A program made the position numbers and the translations under genes. This document shows positions 48,847-58,027 of a stretch of DNA of 64,000 bases, piece after piece. Origin of the DNA: Salaquimonas sp. GTDB taxonomy: Bacteria; Pseudomonadota; Alphaproteobacteria; Rhizobiales; Rhizobiaceae. Numbering within the stretch: position 1 is the stretch's first letter; each line of letters opens with the position of its first letter. The DNA lies in assembly GCA_022340185.1 (NCBI GenBank), contig JAJDOK010000019.1, positions 1 to 64,000 on the forward strand. Direction: 5' to 3'. The notes beneath the pieces are model-generated. The model was not told the DNA's origin. It did no database searches and saw only the letters and a list, made by a program, of their open reading frames with translations.

Positions 48847-49404
48847 TCAAGCCAGAAGCCTCTCAGCCACCAGACGCACCGCCGGACCAATCTGACCGGC
48901 GTTCTCGGCCTTGCGGGCGATACCTTCGGCGCACGCCCCGAGCAGAACGGCAACGCGTTCCGCGTCCTCATACCCAGCTTCGCGCAGAATAGCGACGATC
49001 CGCTCCTCGAACTCACGATCGAATCGCGCCAGCTCCGGCAGATTTCCGGGCGAGCCGGCTTCATAGAGTTCGCTGGCGTGCGGTGAATCTTCAAGTAGCC
49101 GGTAAACAAACCTGTGCTTGGCGCTCAGGGCGGCGGCGACGCGTGTCCATGGCGCACCCTCGCCTGAAAGCTCGCGCTCGACAATTGCTTCCAGTTCCTC
49201 CACCAGCCGGCCGACCACTGCTGCAAACACGGCCTCCTTGTCGGGGAAATAGGCGTACAGCGTCGCCTTGGCGACGCCAGCGTGCTTGGCGATCGCCTCC
49301 ATGGTCGCGCCGCGCAATCCGTCGCGCAGGAACAAAGCCATTCCGGCGTCGATCATTTTTTCGCGCCGTTCCGCACTTTGCGTTCTTGACTTATGCGGAG
49401 TCAT
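48847..49404 (-). CDS. TetR/AcrR-family transcriptional repressor
   Basis: A 185-residue regulator. The helix-turn-helix is MEAIAKHAGVAKATLYAYFPDKEAVF (about residues 35-60), and the ligand-binding half is typical TetR_C. The ATG at 49404 is preferred: it has GGAAATGAG just upstream, and the reverse promoter inside the operator would start the transcript about 13 nt before it. ATGs at 49416 and 49467 are in frame, but the latter would lie inside the operator. It is divergent from an SDR gene and almost certainly controls both through the inverted repeat at 49416-49452. Confidence 0.93.
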   Translation of the reverse strand: MTPHKSRTQSAERREKMIDAGMALFLRDGLRGATMEAIAKHAGVAKATLYAYFPDKEAVFAAVVGRLVEELEAIVERELSGEGAPWTRVAAALSAKHRFVYRLLEDSPHASELYEAGSPGNLPELARFDREFEERIVAILREAGYEDAERVAVLLGACAEGIARKAENAGQIGPAVRLVAERLLA

Positions 49405-49415
49405 GCTCATTTCCA

Positions 49416-49452
49416 TTGAACGTATTGTACGAAAAATGTATAATACGTTCAA
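49416..49452. promoter_or_regulatory. TetR operator with two mirror-image promoters
   Basis: Arms TTGAACGTATTGTA (49416-49429) and TATAATACGTTCAA (49439-49452) are inverted copies with one mismatch and a 9-bp spacer. The same bases form a plus-strand promoter, TTGAAC-17 bp-TATAAT, for the SDR gene, and a minus-strand promoter, TTGAAC-17 bp-TACAAT, for tetR. Each promoter's -35 box is thus the outer end of one arm and its -10 box lies in the other arm. Confidence 0.75.
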
Positions 49453-49469
49453 TCTTGGGAGATTCAACC

Positions 49470-50489
49470 ATGGCCGATACGGTTCTTGTCACTGGAGTTT
49501 CCGGTTTTCTGGGCGGGCACGTCGCGCTGCAACTGCTCAAAGAGGGGTATCAGGTACGCGGTAGCGTGCGCGACCTCAAGCGCTCCGACAAGGTACGCGA
49601 CACGATGGCCCGGCACGGCGCCGACACGAAAGGCCTGGAATTCGTCGCGCTCGATCTGTTGCGCGACGAGGGTTGGCAAGAAGCCATGAAAGGCGTGCGC
49701 TATGTCCAGCATATTGCTTCCCCGTTCGTCATATCGATGCCGAAAGACCCGCAGGAACTCATCCGGCCGGCCGTGCAGGGAAACGAGCGCGCGCTGGGCG
49801 CCGCCTTCGCCAGCGAGGTCGAACACGTCGTGGTGACTTCTTCGATGGCGGCTATCATGTATCGCCACGCCAAGCCGCGCAGCGAGACCTTCACCGGCGA
49901 AGACTGGACAGAAACCGATTCACCACTGGCCAATGCCTATATCCGCTCCAAGACGCTTTCCGAGCGGCGCGCCTGGGAAATCGCGGAAGAAGCCGGGCGA
50001 AGGGACGATCTCACCATGGTCAACCCAGCCGGCATTTACGGCCCGCTGCTTGACGAAGACCCCGGCACGTCGGCCCTCTTGCTGATACGGCTGCTGCGCG
50101 GCGAGATGCCCGGCGTGCCGCGCATGATCATCCCGGCCATCGACGCGCGCGATGTGACCAAGGTGCATATCGAGGCGATGCGCAATGGAGCTGGCGGCAA
50201 ACGTCTGCCGATGTCGGCCGGCGGTATCTCGGTGCTGGAAATGGCGCAAGCGATGCGCGAGACCTTTCCCGAAAACGCAAAGAAGTTGCCGAAGCTGCAA
50301 TTGCCTGACTGGTTCGTGCGCTTCTATGCCCTGTTCGACAAGGATGTGCGCGACAATCTGGCCGAACTGGGACCCGAGCGCAAAATCGATGCAAGTGGCG
50401 CCCGCGCGTTGCTGGGGCGCGATTTCATTTCGGCCAAGGAATCGGTTCTCGCCACGGCCGAAACCATCATCGACCAGAAGCTGGTGTGA
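49470..50489 (+). CDS. NAD(P)-dependent SDR / aldehyde-reductase-like protein
   Basis: A 339-residue extended SDR of the dihydroflavonol-4-reductase / aldehyde reductase group. The Rossmann motif is VTGVSGFLGGHVALQLL (7-23). The catalytic Tyr-x-x-x-Lys seems to be in YIRSKTLSERRAW, and TSSMAAIMY gives the Ser-type residue. GGGAG lies 9 bp before the ATG. It is controlled by the divergent TetR gene. Likely substrates are aldehydes or ketones, perhaps including toxic ones, but this is inference. Confidence 0.88.
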   Translation: MADTVLVTGVSGFLGGHVALQLLKEGYQVRGSVRDLKRSDKVRDTMARHGADTKGLEFVALDLLRDEGWQEAMKGVRYVQHIASPFVISMPKDPQELIRPAVQGNERALGAAFASEVEHVVVTSSMAAIMYRHAKPRSETFTGEDWTETDSPLANAYIRSKTLSERRAWEIAEEAGRRDDLTMVNPAGIYGPLLDEDPGTSALLLIRLLRGEMPGVPRMIIPAIDARDVTKVHIEAMRNGAGGKRLPMSAGGISVLEMAQAMRETFPENAKKLPKLQLPDWFVRFYALFDKDVRDNLAELGPERKIDASGARALLGRDFISAKESVLATAETIIDQKLV

Positions 50490-50567
50490 CGCTGGCCAAG
50501 CTCAAGCGTTGACAAGTGCACCGGCAATGCCGCAGTCGTCTCGGCAACGAGGCGAAGGACTGGCGGC

Positions 50568-51251
50568 GTGAGCGAATCCGAACTTACGGACGAAGAAAAG
50601 GCGGCGGCATACATGGCCACCGGCAGGACGCTGTTCGCGCGCAATTGGACCTTCCTGCGCGGCGTTACCACGATGAACAATCTGCCGGAGGCAGGCCCGG
50701 CGGAGATCGCCTTCGCCGGCAGATCGAATGTCGGCAAGTCGTCGCTGATCAACGCGCTGACCGATCAAAAGGGGCTGGCGCGCACCTCGAATACGCCGGG
50801 ACGCACGCAGGAACTCAACATCTTCATCCCCGAAGGCCACAGCGGCGCGGCCGACGATCTGCCGCCCTTCGCCATTGTCGACATGCCGGGTTACGGCTTC
50901 GCCAGGGCGCCGAAGGTCAAGGTAGACCAGTGGACCCGGCTCGTTTTCGACTATCTGCGCGGGCGCTCGACGCTCAAACGCGTCTATGTGCTGATCGATG
51001 CGCGTCACGGGCTGAAGGCGAATGATGAGAAGGTGCTCGACCTTCTCGACAAGGCCGCCGTCTCCTATCAGATCGTGCTGACAAAGGCGGACAAGATCAA
51101 GCCGCCGGCGGTCGAAAAGCTGATCGAGCAAACCCTGAAGGCGATCGCCAAACGGCCGGCCGCCTATCCGGCGGTACTCGCCACCTCGTCGGAAAAACGC
51201 TCCGGTATCGAAGAGTTGCGCGCGGCGATCGCAAAGGCAATCGCAAGCTGA
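50568..51251 (+). CDS. engB: Ribosome biogenesis GTP-binding protein EngB (YihA/YsxC)
   Basis: A 227-residue GTPase needed for large-subunit assembly. The G motifs are GRSNVGKSS (G1), TPGRTQ (G2), DMPGYG (G3) and TKAD (G4). GTG at 50568 has AAGGA about 8 bp upstream. An N-terminal extension of about 30 residues before the core is usual in Alphaproteobacteria. argB follows after about 80 bp. The yidC-engB-argB order is typical of Rhizobiales, here interrupted by the TetR/SDR pair. Confidence 0.96.
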   Translation: MSESELTDEEKAAAYMATGRTLFARNWTFLRGVTTMNNLPEAGPAEIAFAGRSNVGKSSLINALTDQKGLARTSNTPGRTQELNIFIPEGHSGAADDLPPFAIVDMPGYGFARAPKVKVDQWTRLVFDYLRGRSTLKRVYVLIDARHGLKANDEKVLDLLDKAAVSYQIVLTKADKIKPPAVEKLIEQTLKAIAKRPAAYPAVLATSSEKRSGIEELRAAIAKAIAS

Positions 51252-51330
51252 ACAGCACGACCCGGCAAGAAACCTTGCCTCGCAACCCATTGCCCGCTAC
51301 CACGCGCGGCGGAACAGGAAGATGCCCGCC

Positions 51331-52227
51331 ATGACGACCAAAGAACTGACCGAATACGAACAACAGGCGCAGCTCCTGTCGCAGGCGTTGCCCTATATGC
51401 AGCGCTACGAGAACAAGACCGTCGTTGTCAAATATGGCGGCCATGCCATGGGCGATCCGGCGCTCGGCCAGGCTTTCGCCCGCGATGTCGCGCTGCTCAA
51501 GCAATCGGGCATCAACCCGATCGTGGTGCATGGCGGTGGACCGCAGATCGCAGCGATGCTGACGAAGATCGGCCTTGAATCAAAATTCGAGGGCGGCCTT
51601 CGCGTCACCGATGAAAAGACCGTCGAGATCGTCGAGATGGTGCTGGCCGGCTCGATCAACAAGCAGATCGTGGCGCTGATCAATGCCGAGGGTGAATGGG
51701 CGATCGGCCTGTGCGGCAAGGACGGCAACATGGTGTTCGCCGAAAAGGCGCACAAGACGATGATCGACCCGGAATCGAATATCGAAAAAGTGCTCGATCT
51801 GGGCTTTGTTGGCGAGGTCGTCGAGGTCGATCGCACGTTGATCGACCTGCTGGCGAAATCGGAGATGATCCCGGTCATCGCACCGGTAGCGCCCGGCCGC
51901 GACGGCCATACCTACAACATCAATGCTGACACCTTCGCCGGCGCCATTGCCGGCGCGCTGTCGGCCACGCGCCTGCTGTTCCTGACCGACGTGCCGGGCG
52001 TGCTCGACGCAAAAGGCGAACTGATCAAGGAACTTTCTGTCGACAAAGCGAAGGCGCTGATTGCCGACGGCACGATCGCCGGCGGCATGATCCCCAAGGT
52101 CGAGACCTGCATCGAGGCGATCGACAAGGGCGTCGAGGGTGTTGTCATCCTCAATGGCAGGACCTCGCACGCCGTGCTCTTGGAACTGTTCACCGAACAC
52201 GGCGCCGGCACGCTGATCGTGCGGTAG
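51331..52227 (+). CDS. argB: Acetylglutamate kinase
   Basis: A 298-residue amino-acid kinase that phosphorylates N-acetylglutamate in arginine synthesis, often feedback-inhibited and PII-regulated. The ATP/substrate loop is [10 protein letters not shown], and [13 protein letters not shown] and [14 protein letters not shown] are conserved. The ATG at 51331 suits the AGGA upstream; an ATG at 51322 would add three residues. It lies downstream of engB and converges on the EamA gene (7 bp). Confidence 0.96.
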   Translation: MTTKELTEYEQQAQLLSQALPYMQRYENKTVVVKYGGHAMGDPALGQAFARDVALLKQSGINPIVVHGGGPQIAAMLTKIGLESKFEGGLRVTDEKTVEIVEMVLAGSINKQIVALINAEGEWAIGLCGKDGNMVFAEKAHKTMIDPESNIEKVLDLGFVGEVVEVDRTLIDLLAKSEMIPVIAPVAPGRDGHTYNINADTFAGAIAGALSATRLLFLTDVPGVLDAKGELIKELSVDKAKALIADGTIAGGMIPKVETCIEAIDKGVEGVVILNGRTSHAVLLELFTEHGAGTLIVR

Positions 52228-52234
52228 GCCGCAA

Positions 52235-53140
52235 TCAGCCGAACAGCAGCAGTCCCAGAATGCCGGCGACGATCAGGGCGCAGCCGAAGAGTTCAAGTTT
52301 CGTCACCTGCTCGCGGAAGAAGAACACCGCCGAAATATAGGTGAAGATCATCTCGACCTGGGCGACGCCCTTGACGATCGCTGCCTGCTGCAGGGTCATG
52401 GCCGTGAACCAGCCGAACGAAGTCGTCGCGCCGACGAGACCGACCAGCGCGGAGACCTTCCAGGCCGCGGCGATACGGGCGAATTCACCACGCTCGCGCC
52501 AGGCCATCCAGGCGAGCATGACGAGCGTCTGCAACACGATGGTCGAGGCTAGCGTGAAGGCGGCCTGCATCAGGTAGCCGGGAGCACCCAGCGACAGCGA
52601 GGCGGCGCGGTAGGCGACGGCGGCGATGCCGAAAAACGTGCCCGACAGCAATCCTATGCCGGCGGTCGGCGTGAAGACGGAGGTGACGAGTGAGGCCGCA
52701 TTGACAGCAGTGCGCGCTACCGAGATCAGCATCACGCCGACAACCGATACCGCGATGGCGGCGATTGTCGCCATGCCAGCCCTGTCGCCCAGGAAAAGCA
52801 GGCCGAACAAGGCGGCTTGCGCCGGCTCGGTACGCGAATAGGCCGTGCCGACCACGAAATTTCGGTAGGAGAACAGGTGGATCAGCAGAGCTTGGGCGCC
52901 GATCTGGGCGAGACCTCCGATTACCACCCAAAGCGCGAAAACCGGGTTCGGCCGCGGCAACGGATAGCCAGTGCCGAAATGCAGGAGGGCGACAAAAAAC
53001 AAGGCGAAGGGCACGCCGAAACCGAAGCGCACGAAGGTTGCGCCGGTCGTGCCCATCGCGTTTTTCAGATGCTTTTGCAGCGCCGAACGCAAGTTCTGCA
53101 GAAACGCGGCGGCGAAGGTAATGGGGATCCAGAGTTCCAT
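52235..53140 (-). CDS. EamA/DMT-superfamily transporter
   Basis: A 301-residue membrane protein with ten predicted segments in two EamA-type halves. It is hydrophobic throughout, with conserved stretches such as AYSRTEPAQAALFGLLFLGD and MTLQQAAIVKGVAQVEMIFTYISAVFFFRE. The substrate is unknown; DMT proteins export metabolites or amino acids. It is divergent from the monooxygenase/sigma pair and converges on argB. Confidence 0.88.
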   Translation of the reverse strand: MELWIPITFAAAFLQNLRSALQKHLKNAMGTTGATFVRFGFGVPFALFFVALLHFGTGYPLPRPNPVFALWVVIGGLAQIGAQALLIHLFSYRNFVVGTAYSRTEPAQAALFGLLFLGDRAGMATIAAIAVSVVGVMLISVARTAVNAASLVTSVFTPTAGIGLLSGTFFGIAAVAYRAASLSLGAPGYLMQAAFTLASTIVLQTLVMLAWMAWRERGEFARIAAAWKVSALVGLVGATTSFGWFTAMTLQQAAIVKGVAQVEMIFTYISAVFFFREQVTKLELFGCALIVAGILGLLLFG

Positions 53141-53538
53141 GACAACAGCTTTCGTGAAATGCAGATGCCGCCAAGCAAATGATCCTTTTCAGATCAATGC
53201 GGCGGATAAGATTGATGCGAAACAGCCGCCTCTGGCAGCCATTGCAACGGTTTCACGAAAGCCGGCCAAGTCTGGTGCCGGAAAGGGCCGAAAAGAACCG
53301 GGCCGGCAGGCGCTTGCGGTCCTGCAGGACGATGAAAGGATTACGCTGGGCGTGTTGCGTCACGCAAATGGATCCAAATCCCGGCATGGCGCGGCTAATA
53401 CCACGCTTTACGATGGGCGCCAATTCGCCGCCGAATCTGTTCCGACGCCGGTTCGCGGCAAAAAATATTTTTTGCTCTGCGATCCGTTTCGGTCGGATGG
53501 ATCGTCAATGTTGCGTCCCGAGGAAAAGGAGACGCACC
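53141..53538. other. Divergent intergenic region, EamA / monooxygenase
   Basis: 398 bp without a gene. It contains an 18-bp perfect palindrome (53458-53475) and a nearby inverted repeat ATCCG / CGGAT (53482-53498), described separately. Frames crossing it are upstream extensions without coding character. No clean sigma-70 promoter was found for the monooxygenase gene. Confidence 0.5.
53458..53475. promoter_or_regulatory. 18-bp perfect AT-rich palindrome
   Basis: The palindrome consists of GCAAAAAAT joined to its exact reverse complement with no spacer (six A, TA, six T in the centre). It lies 63 bp before the monooxygenase start codon. The position suggests an operator or a bend/nucleoid-protein site for the monooxygenase-sigma operon. 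A hairpin terminator is less likely because there is no loop. Confidence 0.4.
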
Positions 53539-53856
53539 ATGCCACAGAAACCCGTTACCCTGATCAACCTGCTGAAGGTCAAGGCTGGAACGCAGGACGA
53601 CCTGATTGCGATGCTGAAACAGAACACCGAATCGGTAATCCGTAAGCTCGATGGCTGGAGGTCGACGCGGCTGATTGCCTCGGCAGACGGCGCCAGTGTC
53701 ATCATCCATTCGGAGTGGGAAACACCCGCCAATGTCGAGGCGATGCGCAACGACCCGCGCATGAAGGCCTATTTTCCGGAAATCCTCAAATTGGCGAGCT
53801 TCGAGTCGATCATGGGCGAAGTGGCAGTCAGCCACGAGCGGAGGCACGACCCGTGA
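53539..53856 (+). CDS. Antibiotic-biosynthesis-monooxygenase (ABM) domain protein
   Basis: A 105-residue dimeric alpha+beta-barrel (ferredoxin-like) protein of the ABM family. The start VTLINLLKVKAGTQDDLIAML and the closing MKAYFPEILKLASFES are characteristic. Members are cofactor-free oxygenases or heme-degrading enzymes; residues for either role are not evident. AAGGAG lies 7 bp upstream of the ATG. Its stop overlaps the sigma-factor start (GTGA), so both are co-translated. Confidence 0.87.
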   Translation: MPQKPVTLINLLKVKAGTQDDLIAMLKQNTESVIRKLDGWRSTRLIASADGASVIIHSEWETPANVEAMRNDPRMKAYFPEILKLASFESIMGEVAVSHERRHDP

Positions 53857-54710
53857 CGGGTTCGGATTTCGAGGACAGCCTGAACGCACTGCGGCCGAAA
53901 CTGCATCGCTATTGCGCGCGCATGACCGGCTCGGCGATCGATGGCGAGGATCTGTTGCAAGATACGCTGGTCAAGGCGCTGCGCGCACGCAGTGATGGCG
54001 AGAGGATCGATAATCTCGAGGCATGGCTGCTTCGCATTGCCCACAATAACTGCCTCGATTTTCTGCGCTCGAAGTCCCGCAGGACTATCGTTACGCTCAC
54101 CGAGGAACTCGAAGTCACACCGTTTTCCGACACGGAGATCGCTGCCTTCAGTTTCCGGATGTTCGCGCAATTGCCCGAACTCCAGCGCTGCACGGTGATC
54201 CTCAAGGATGTTCTGGGACATTCGATCGAAGAGATCTCATCGATCGCGGAATGTACGCCCGCGGCGGCAAAATCGGCGCTTCAGCGCGGGCGGGCGGCGC
54301 TGAGGCGGCTCGCGCAACTGGGCGATGACGCAAGGCTGCCTCTCATGTCCGACGCGGACCGACAGAAGATTGCCGCCTATGTCGGCCATTTCCGAAACGG
54401 GGAATTCGACGCCATTAGGGCGCTGCTTGCCGAAGAGGTGAGGCTCGATCTGGTGAACCGACTCAGGCTGGAAGGCCGCGACAAGATCGGCCTCTATTTC
54501 ACGCGATACGGCGAAGAGACGAAATGGCGCTTCACCCTTGGCGCCGTCGAAGGCCAGCCGACCATGCTGGTCTACGATGCGCAAGGTCCGATGGAAAAGC
54601 CGGCGCATTTCGTGCTGATCGACTGGCAGGGAGACCGGATTGCGGCGATCCGCGACTTTCTGTTCGCGCCTTACGTACTCGAAGCCATCGATTGGGTGCG
54701 GCTGGGATAA
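53853..54710 (+). CDS. ECF RNA polymerase sigma factor with SnoaL-like C-terminal extension
   Basis: A 285-residue sigma factor. Region 2 lies at about 10-75 (GEDLLQDTLVKALRA, LEAWLLRIAHNNCLDFLRS) and region 4 at about 103-152 (LPELQRCTVILKDVLGHS). Residues about 170-280 form an NTF2/SnoaL-like domain, as in SigJ and ECF41-type factors, where the extension controls activity in place of an anti-sigma factor. The ECF41 WLPEP and DGGGK motifs were not seen, so the exact ECF group is open. GTG at 53853 has GGAGG 8 bp upstream and overlaps the ABM stop. Confidence 0.9.
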   Translation: MTGSDFEDSLNALRPKLHRYCARMTGSAIDGEDLLQDTLVKALRARSDGERIDNLEAWLLRIAHNNCLDFLRSKSRRTIVTLTEELEVTPFSDTEIAAFSFRMFAQLPELQRCTVILKDVLGHSIEEISSIAECTPAAAKSALQRGRAALRRLAQLGDDARLPLMSDADRQKIAAYVGHFRNGEFDAIRALLAEEVRLDLVNRLRLEGRDKIGLYFTRYGEETKWRFTLGAVEGQPTMLVYDAQGPMEKPAHFVLIDWQGDRIAAIRDFLFAPYVLEAIDWVRLG

Positions 54711-54782
54711 GCGAATATTGTCTTGGCGAAGGTAATTGCGAATTGCATTTTCTTCGCCATGTTCCTCTGCCATAGGAACAAC

Positions 54783-55496
54783 ATGACGAATCCTGTCCGC
54801 CACGCCACACCCCTCGACCCGACCGCGATCGTCGACTGGGTGTTCGACCTCGACAACACGCTCTATCCGCGCCACTGCGATCTGTTCAGTCAGATCGATC
54901 TCAGGATGACGGCCTATGTGGCCCGGCTGACGGGGTTGCGGCGTGATGAAGCCCGACGCCTCCAGAAGCGACTCTACCGCGATCATGGCACGACGCTGAA
55001 CGGGCTGATGCTGGAGTACCATATCGACCCGCACGATTATCTCACCGAGGTGCATGACATCGATTATTCGGTGCTCGAGCCCAATCCGTTGCTGGGCGAG
55101 GCCATCGCGGCGCTGCCGGGACGCAAGCATGTCTTCACCAATGGCGACGTGACGCACGCGAAGAAGACGCTGGCTGCGATCGGCGTTCAGGAAGCCATGT
55201 TCTTCTCGATCTTCGACATCGTCGCTTCCGATTTCGCGCCGAAACCGGAGCGCAGGGCATTCGACCTGTTCGTTGAGGCGCACACCATCACGCCCGACCG
55301 GACGGTGATGTTCGAGGACATGCCGCGCAATCTCGAGACGGCCAAGCAGATGGGCATGACCACCGTGCTGGTCACGCCGAAACCCGACCGCGAGCACAAG
55401 GCCGAATACTGGGAAATCGCCGGCCGCGACGCACCACATGTCGACCATGCTACCGACGATATCGGGGCTTTTCTTTCCCGGCTGTTCGACAAATGA
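54783..55496 (+). CDS. Pyrimidine 5'-nucleotidase (HAD family, Sdt1/YfnB-like)
   Basis: A 237-residue HAD hydrolase. Motif I is FDLDNTLYP, motif II is VFTNGD, and motif III/IV is KPERRAFDLF with VMFEDMPRNLE. This pattern is shared by the pyrimidine 5'-nucleotidase group (TIGR01993), which dephosphorylates UMP and CMP. The ATG at 54783 has AGGA 6 bp upstream; the extra in-frame ATG at 54723 is not supported. A strong terminator follows. Confidence 0.92.
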   Translation: MTNPVRHATPLDPTAIVDWVFDLDNTLYPRHCDLFSQIDLRMTAYVARLTGLRRDEARRLQKRLYRDHGTTLNGLMLEYHIDPHDYLTEVHDIDYSVLEPNPLLGEAIAALPGRKHVFTNGDVTHAKKTLAAIGVQEAMFFSIFDIVASDFAPKPERRAFDLFVEAHTITPDRTVMFEDMPRNLETAKQMGMTTVLVTPKPDREHKAEYWEIAGRDAPHVDHATDDIGAFLSRLFDK

Positions 55497-55497
55497 A

Positions 55498-55530
55498 AAG
55501 CCCGGCTGCGAGGCCGGGCTTGAAATCTTC
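55498..55530. terminator. Bidirectional terminator
   Basis: A perfect 9-bp stem AAGCCCGGC / GCCGGGCTT with a 6-nt loop (55498-55521) begins 2 bp after the nucleotidase stop. A T-rich stretch follows on the plus strand and AAAA precedes it, which becomes TTTT for the convergent gene ending at 55560. Confidence 0.75.
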
Positions 55531-55559
55531 TTGGCATGGTGGAAGCTGTCGATGGCGCA

Positions 55560-55814
55560 TCAATGCAGGTTGGCGCGCTCCAATGTCTCGCCTTCGAAGA
55601 CGAGTTCTCCCGATCCGGCCAGAACCTGGCCCGGCAGTTCGGCGTCATCGAAGCGGAATACACGGGCGCCCGGCGTCGGACGCAGGGTGCTCTCGTTATG
55701 GCGGACAGCACCGAAATCCCGGTTCATCGCACGAATGGTGAAGCCGTGGCGAGACATCTCGCGCACGACGCGAACGGAGTCGGTAACAAAATGAAAGGCC
55801 CTGAAACTGGCCAT
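55560..55814 (-). CDS. Hypothetical protein (84 aa)
   Basis: An unrecognised small protein starting MASFRAFHFVTDSVRVVREM. AGGGAG lies about 8 bp before the ATG at 55814 and the coding bias resembles the flanks. It has a beta-rich middle (GARVFRFDDAELPGQVLAG) and no signal or membrane segment. It ends before a shared terminator. A conserved alphaproteobacterial hypothetical is likely. Confidence 0.65.
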   Translation of the reverse strand: MASFRAFHFVTDSVRVVREMSRHGFTIRAMNRDFGAVRHNESTLRPTPGARVFRFDDAELPGQVLAGSGELVFEGETLERANLH

Positions 55815-56126
55815 GTCATGCTCCCTGTGCGGCCGTATAGCGGCTCTACTTGTCGCGGCATCAACAAAACGCACCGCGTTTACTAATCCTGAATCTAGAA
55901 CCTGAAAAACGGCCATAGTGTGCATTTTGACACATCGCGTTACGTGCAGGCACGCCACGCATCCCTGCACGGGAAAAAACCTTGCATTTCAGATATTAAG
56001 GTGCAGCTCCGCCGTTCGATAGAATTCTAACGATCATGCCGGAAAGGCTGTCGCGGGCCTGCGAATTCGGCGCGAATGTGACCGGCCCCAACTTCGCCAT
56101 ATTGACAAGGAGCCGATCGGTAGGGT
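55815..56126. other. Intergenic region between the 84-aa gene and the LOG gene
   Basis: 312 bp. It contains the possible promoter at 55835-55864 and otherwise no recognisable feature. The longer in-frame upstream extension of the 84-aa gene to 55970 shows no similarity. Confidence 0.45.
55835..55864 (-). promoter_or_regulatory. Possible promoter of the 84-aa gene
   Basis: On the minus strand TTGATG (55864-55859) and CTATAC (55840-55835) are 18 bp apart, giving a transcript with a leader of about 15 nt that includes the ribosome-binding site. Confidence 0.35.
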
Positions 56127-56975
56127 TCAGGCCCGAGGCAAATCGTAGTGGTCGCGTATGATCGACCAGGCTTCCTTGCCGGTGTCGACATAGTGGAAGA
56201 GCTTGATGTCGTCGGGCGCGATGGTGCCCTGGCGCGCCAGTTCCTGAAAATCGATCACCTTTTCCCAGAACTGCCGGCCGAACAGCAACAGGGGTATAGC
56301 CTCCATGCGCCCGGTCTGGATCAGCGTCAGCGATTCGAACAGTTCGTCCATGGTGCCGAAACCACCCGGAAAGAACGAAATCGCCTTGGCGCGCATCATG
56401 AAATGCATCTTGCGCACAGCAAAATAGTGGAAGTTGAAGCACAGGCCCGGCGTGACATAATTGTTGGGGACCTGTTCGTGCGGCAACACGACATTGAGGC
56501 CGATCGACGGCGCATTGATGTCGGCAGCTCCCCGGTTTCCGGCTTCCATGATGCCCGGACCGCCGCCGGTGACAATCACCATTTCGCGGCTGTAGGTGGT
56601 CGCCGAATAGGCCGATACGTGGCGCGCGAAGTCGCGCGCCTGTTCGTAATAGCCGCAAAGTGCTTCCAGATTCTGTTTCTGTTCGTCGTTGCGTGCCGCA
56701 CAGGCTTGCGACCCCGGTTCGGGGATACGGGCGCCGCCAAACATCACCACCGTCGACTGGATGCCGCGCTCCTGCAGGATCAGCTCGGGCTTCAGCAGTT
56801 CGAGCTGCAGGCGAACGGGCCGCAATTCCTCGCGGGTCAGGAAGTCCGTATCATCGAAGGCGAGCTTGTAGGCCGGCGCCCTGGTTTGCGGCGTATCGGG
56901 GGTGCGCCGCGCCTTTTCGATGTCCTCGGGCGAGTGCGGCAGCGCCTTCCAGCGTTGCGTGTCGTGATCCGTCAT
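56127..56975 (-). CDS. LOG-family protein (Lonely guy / lysine-decarboxylase-like fold)
   Basis: A 282-residue Rossmann-type protein. It holds [14 protein letters not shown] (about residues 136-149) and [14 protein letters not shown] (the PGGxGTxxE signature) in the C-terminal half. LOG enzymes hydrolyse nucleoside monophosphates, for example releasing cytokinin bases. The N-terminal about 60 residues are longer than in short LOG proteins, matching the type II / PpnN-like or TIGR00730 large forms, so a pyrimidine/purine nucleotide 5'-monophosphate nucleosidase is the alternative. It diverges from dapD. Confidence 0.88.
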   Translation of the reverse strand: MTDHDTQRWKALPHSPEDIEKARRTPDTPQTRAPAYKLAFDDTDFLTREELRPVRLQLELLKPELILQERGIQSTVVMFGGARIPEPGSQACAARNDEQKQNLEALCGYYEQARDFARHVSAYSATTYSREMVIVTGGGPGIMEAGNRGAADINAPSIGLNVVLPHEQVPNNYVTPGLCFNFHYFAVRKMHFMMRAKAISFFPGGFGTMDELFESLTLIQTGRMEAIPLLLFGRQFWEKVIDFQELARQGTIAPDDIKLFHYVDTGKEAWSIIRDHYDLPRA

Positions 56976-57041
56976 GTCCCTCTTCTCCCGATGGCCGCAG
57001 GCGACCTGTAGTCCGGTATCGCGTCAGCACGCCGACGTCGA

Positions 57042-57070
57042 TTGACCGAGCCGGGTGCTTCGCCTATGCC
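57042..57070 (+). promoter_or_regulatory. Predicted sigma-70 promoter of dapD
   Basis: TTGACC (57042-57047) and TATGCC (57065-57070) are 17 bp apart. The start would be near 57077, giving a leader of about 36 nt before dapD. Confidence 0.55.
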
Positions 57071-57112
57071 TCCGTCCGCAGTCAAGGATTCTCGCAGGCA
57101 GGAGTTAAGGAA

Positions 57113-58027
57113 ATGGCCATGAATCGCATTGCCGCGCTGCAACGCGCCATCGAGGAAGGCTTCGAAGCCCGCGACCAGATAACGTCGAAGAGCAAAGGGG
57201 TGGACGAAATGCTCACCCCGCATACGACAGGACGTCAACCCGTGTATTCCGGCGACCAGGGATTGCGTCAGGCGGTTGATGAGGCGCTCGACCTGCTCGA
57301 CACAGGCGAGTTGCGCGTCGCCGAACGCCAGTCGAGTGGTGAATGGCTGACGCATCAATGGCTGAAAATGGCCATTCTCTTGTCGTTCCGGCTGTACGAC
57401 AATGAACTGGTGCGCACCGGACCCGGAAAATCGACGTGGTGGGACAAGGTGCCTTCCAAGTTCGAAGGCTGGGGCGACAACCAGTGGCGCGATTCCGGCT
57501 TTCGTGCCGTGCCCAATGCTGTTGTCCGACATTCCGCCCATATCGCCAGGAACGTCGTGCTGATGCCCAGTTTCGTCAATGTCGGGTCGCGCGTCGACGA
57601 GGGCACGATGGTCGATACCTGGGCGACCGTCGGTTCCTGCGCGCAGATCGGCAAGAACGTCCACCTGTCGGGCGGCGTCGGCATCGGCGGCGTGCTGGAA
57701 CCGATGCAGGCCGGCCCCACCATCATCGAGGACAATTGCTTCATCGGTGCGCGCTCGGAAGTCGTCGAGGGCTGCATCGTGCGCGAGGGTTCGGTGCTCG
57801 GCATGGGTGTCTTCATCGGCAAGTCGACCAAGATCGTCGACCGCGAGACGGGCGAAATCATGTATGGCGAAGTGCCGCCTTATTCGGTGGTCGTCGCCGG
57901 CGCGCTGCCGGGCAGGCCATTGCCGGACGGTACGCCGGGCCCGTCGCTCTATTGCGCGGTGATCGTGAAGAAGGTCGACGAGCGGACGCGATCCAAGACC
58001 TCGATCAACGAACTCCTGCGCGACTGA
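57113..58027 (+). CDS. dapD: 2,3,4,5-tetrahydropyridine-2,6-dicarboxylate N-succinyltransferase
   Basis: A 304-residue hexapeptide-repeat enzyme that succinylates tetrahydrodipicolinate in the diaminopimelate/lysine pathway. It has an N-terminal helical domain (about 1-100) and a left-handed beta-helix (about 110-240; [37 protein letters not shown]), and the C-terminal end [20 protein letters not shown] lies 8 bp upstream of ATG 57113; an ATG at 57119 is a near alternative. Same pathway as dapE at 62289. Confidence 0.96.
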   Translation: MAMNRIAALQRAIEEGFEARDQITSKSKGVDEMLTPHTTGRQPVYSGDQGLRQAVDEALDLLDTGELRVAERQSSGEWLTHQWLKMAILLSFRLYDNELVRTGPGKSTWWDKVPSKFEGWGDNQWRDSGFRAVPNAVVRHSAHIARNVVLMPSFVNVGSRVDEGTMVDTWATVGSCAQIGKNVHLSGGVGIGGVLEPMQAGPTIIEDNCFIGARSEVVEGCIVREGSVLGMGVFIGKSTKIVDRETGEIMYGEVPPYSVVVAGALPGRPLPDGTPGPSLYCAVIVKKVDERTRSKTSINELLRD

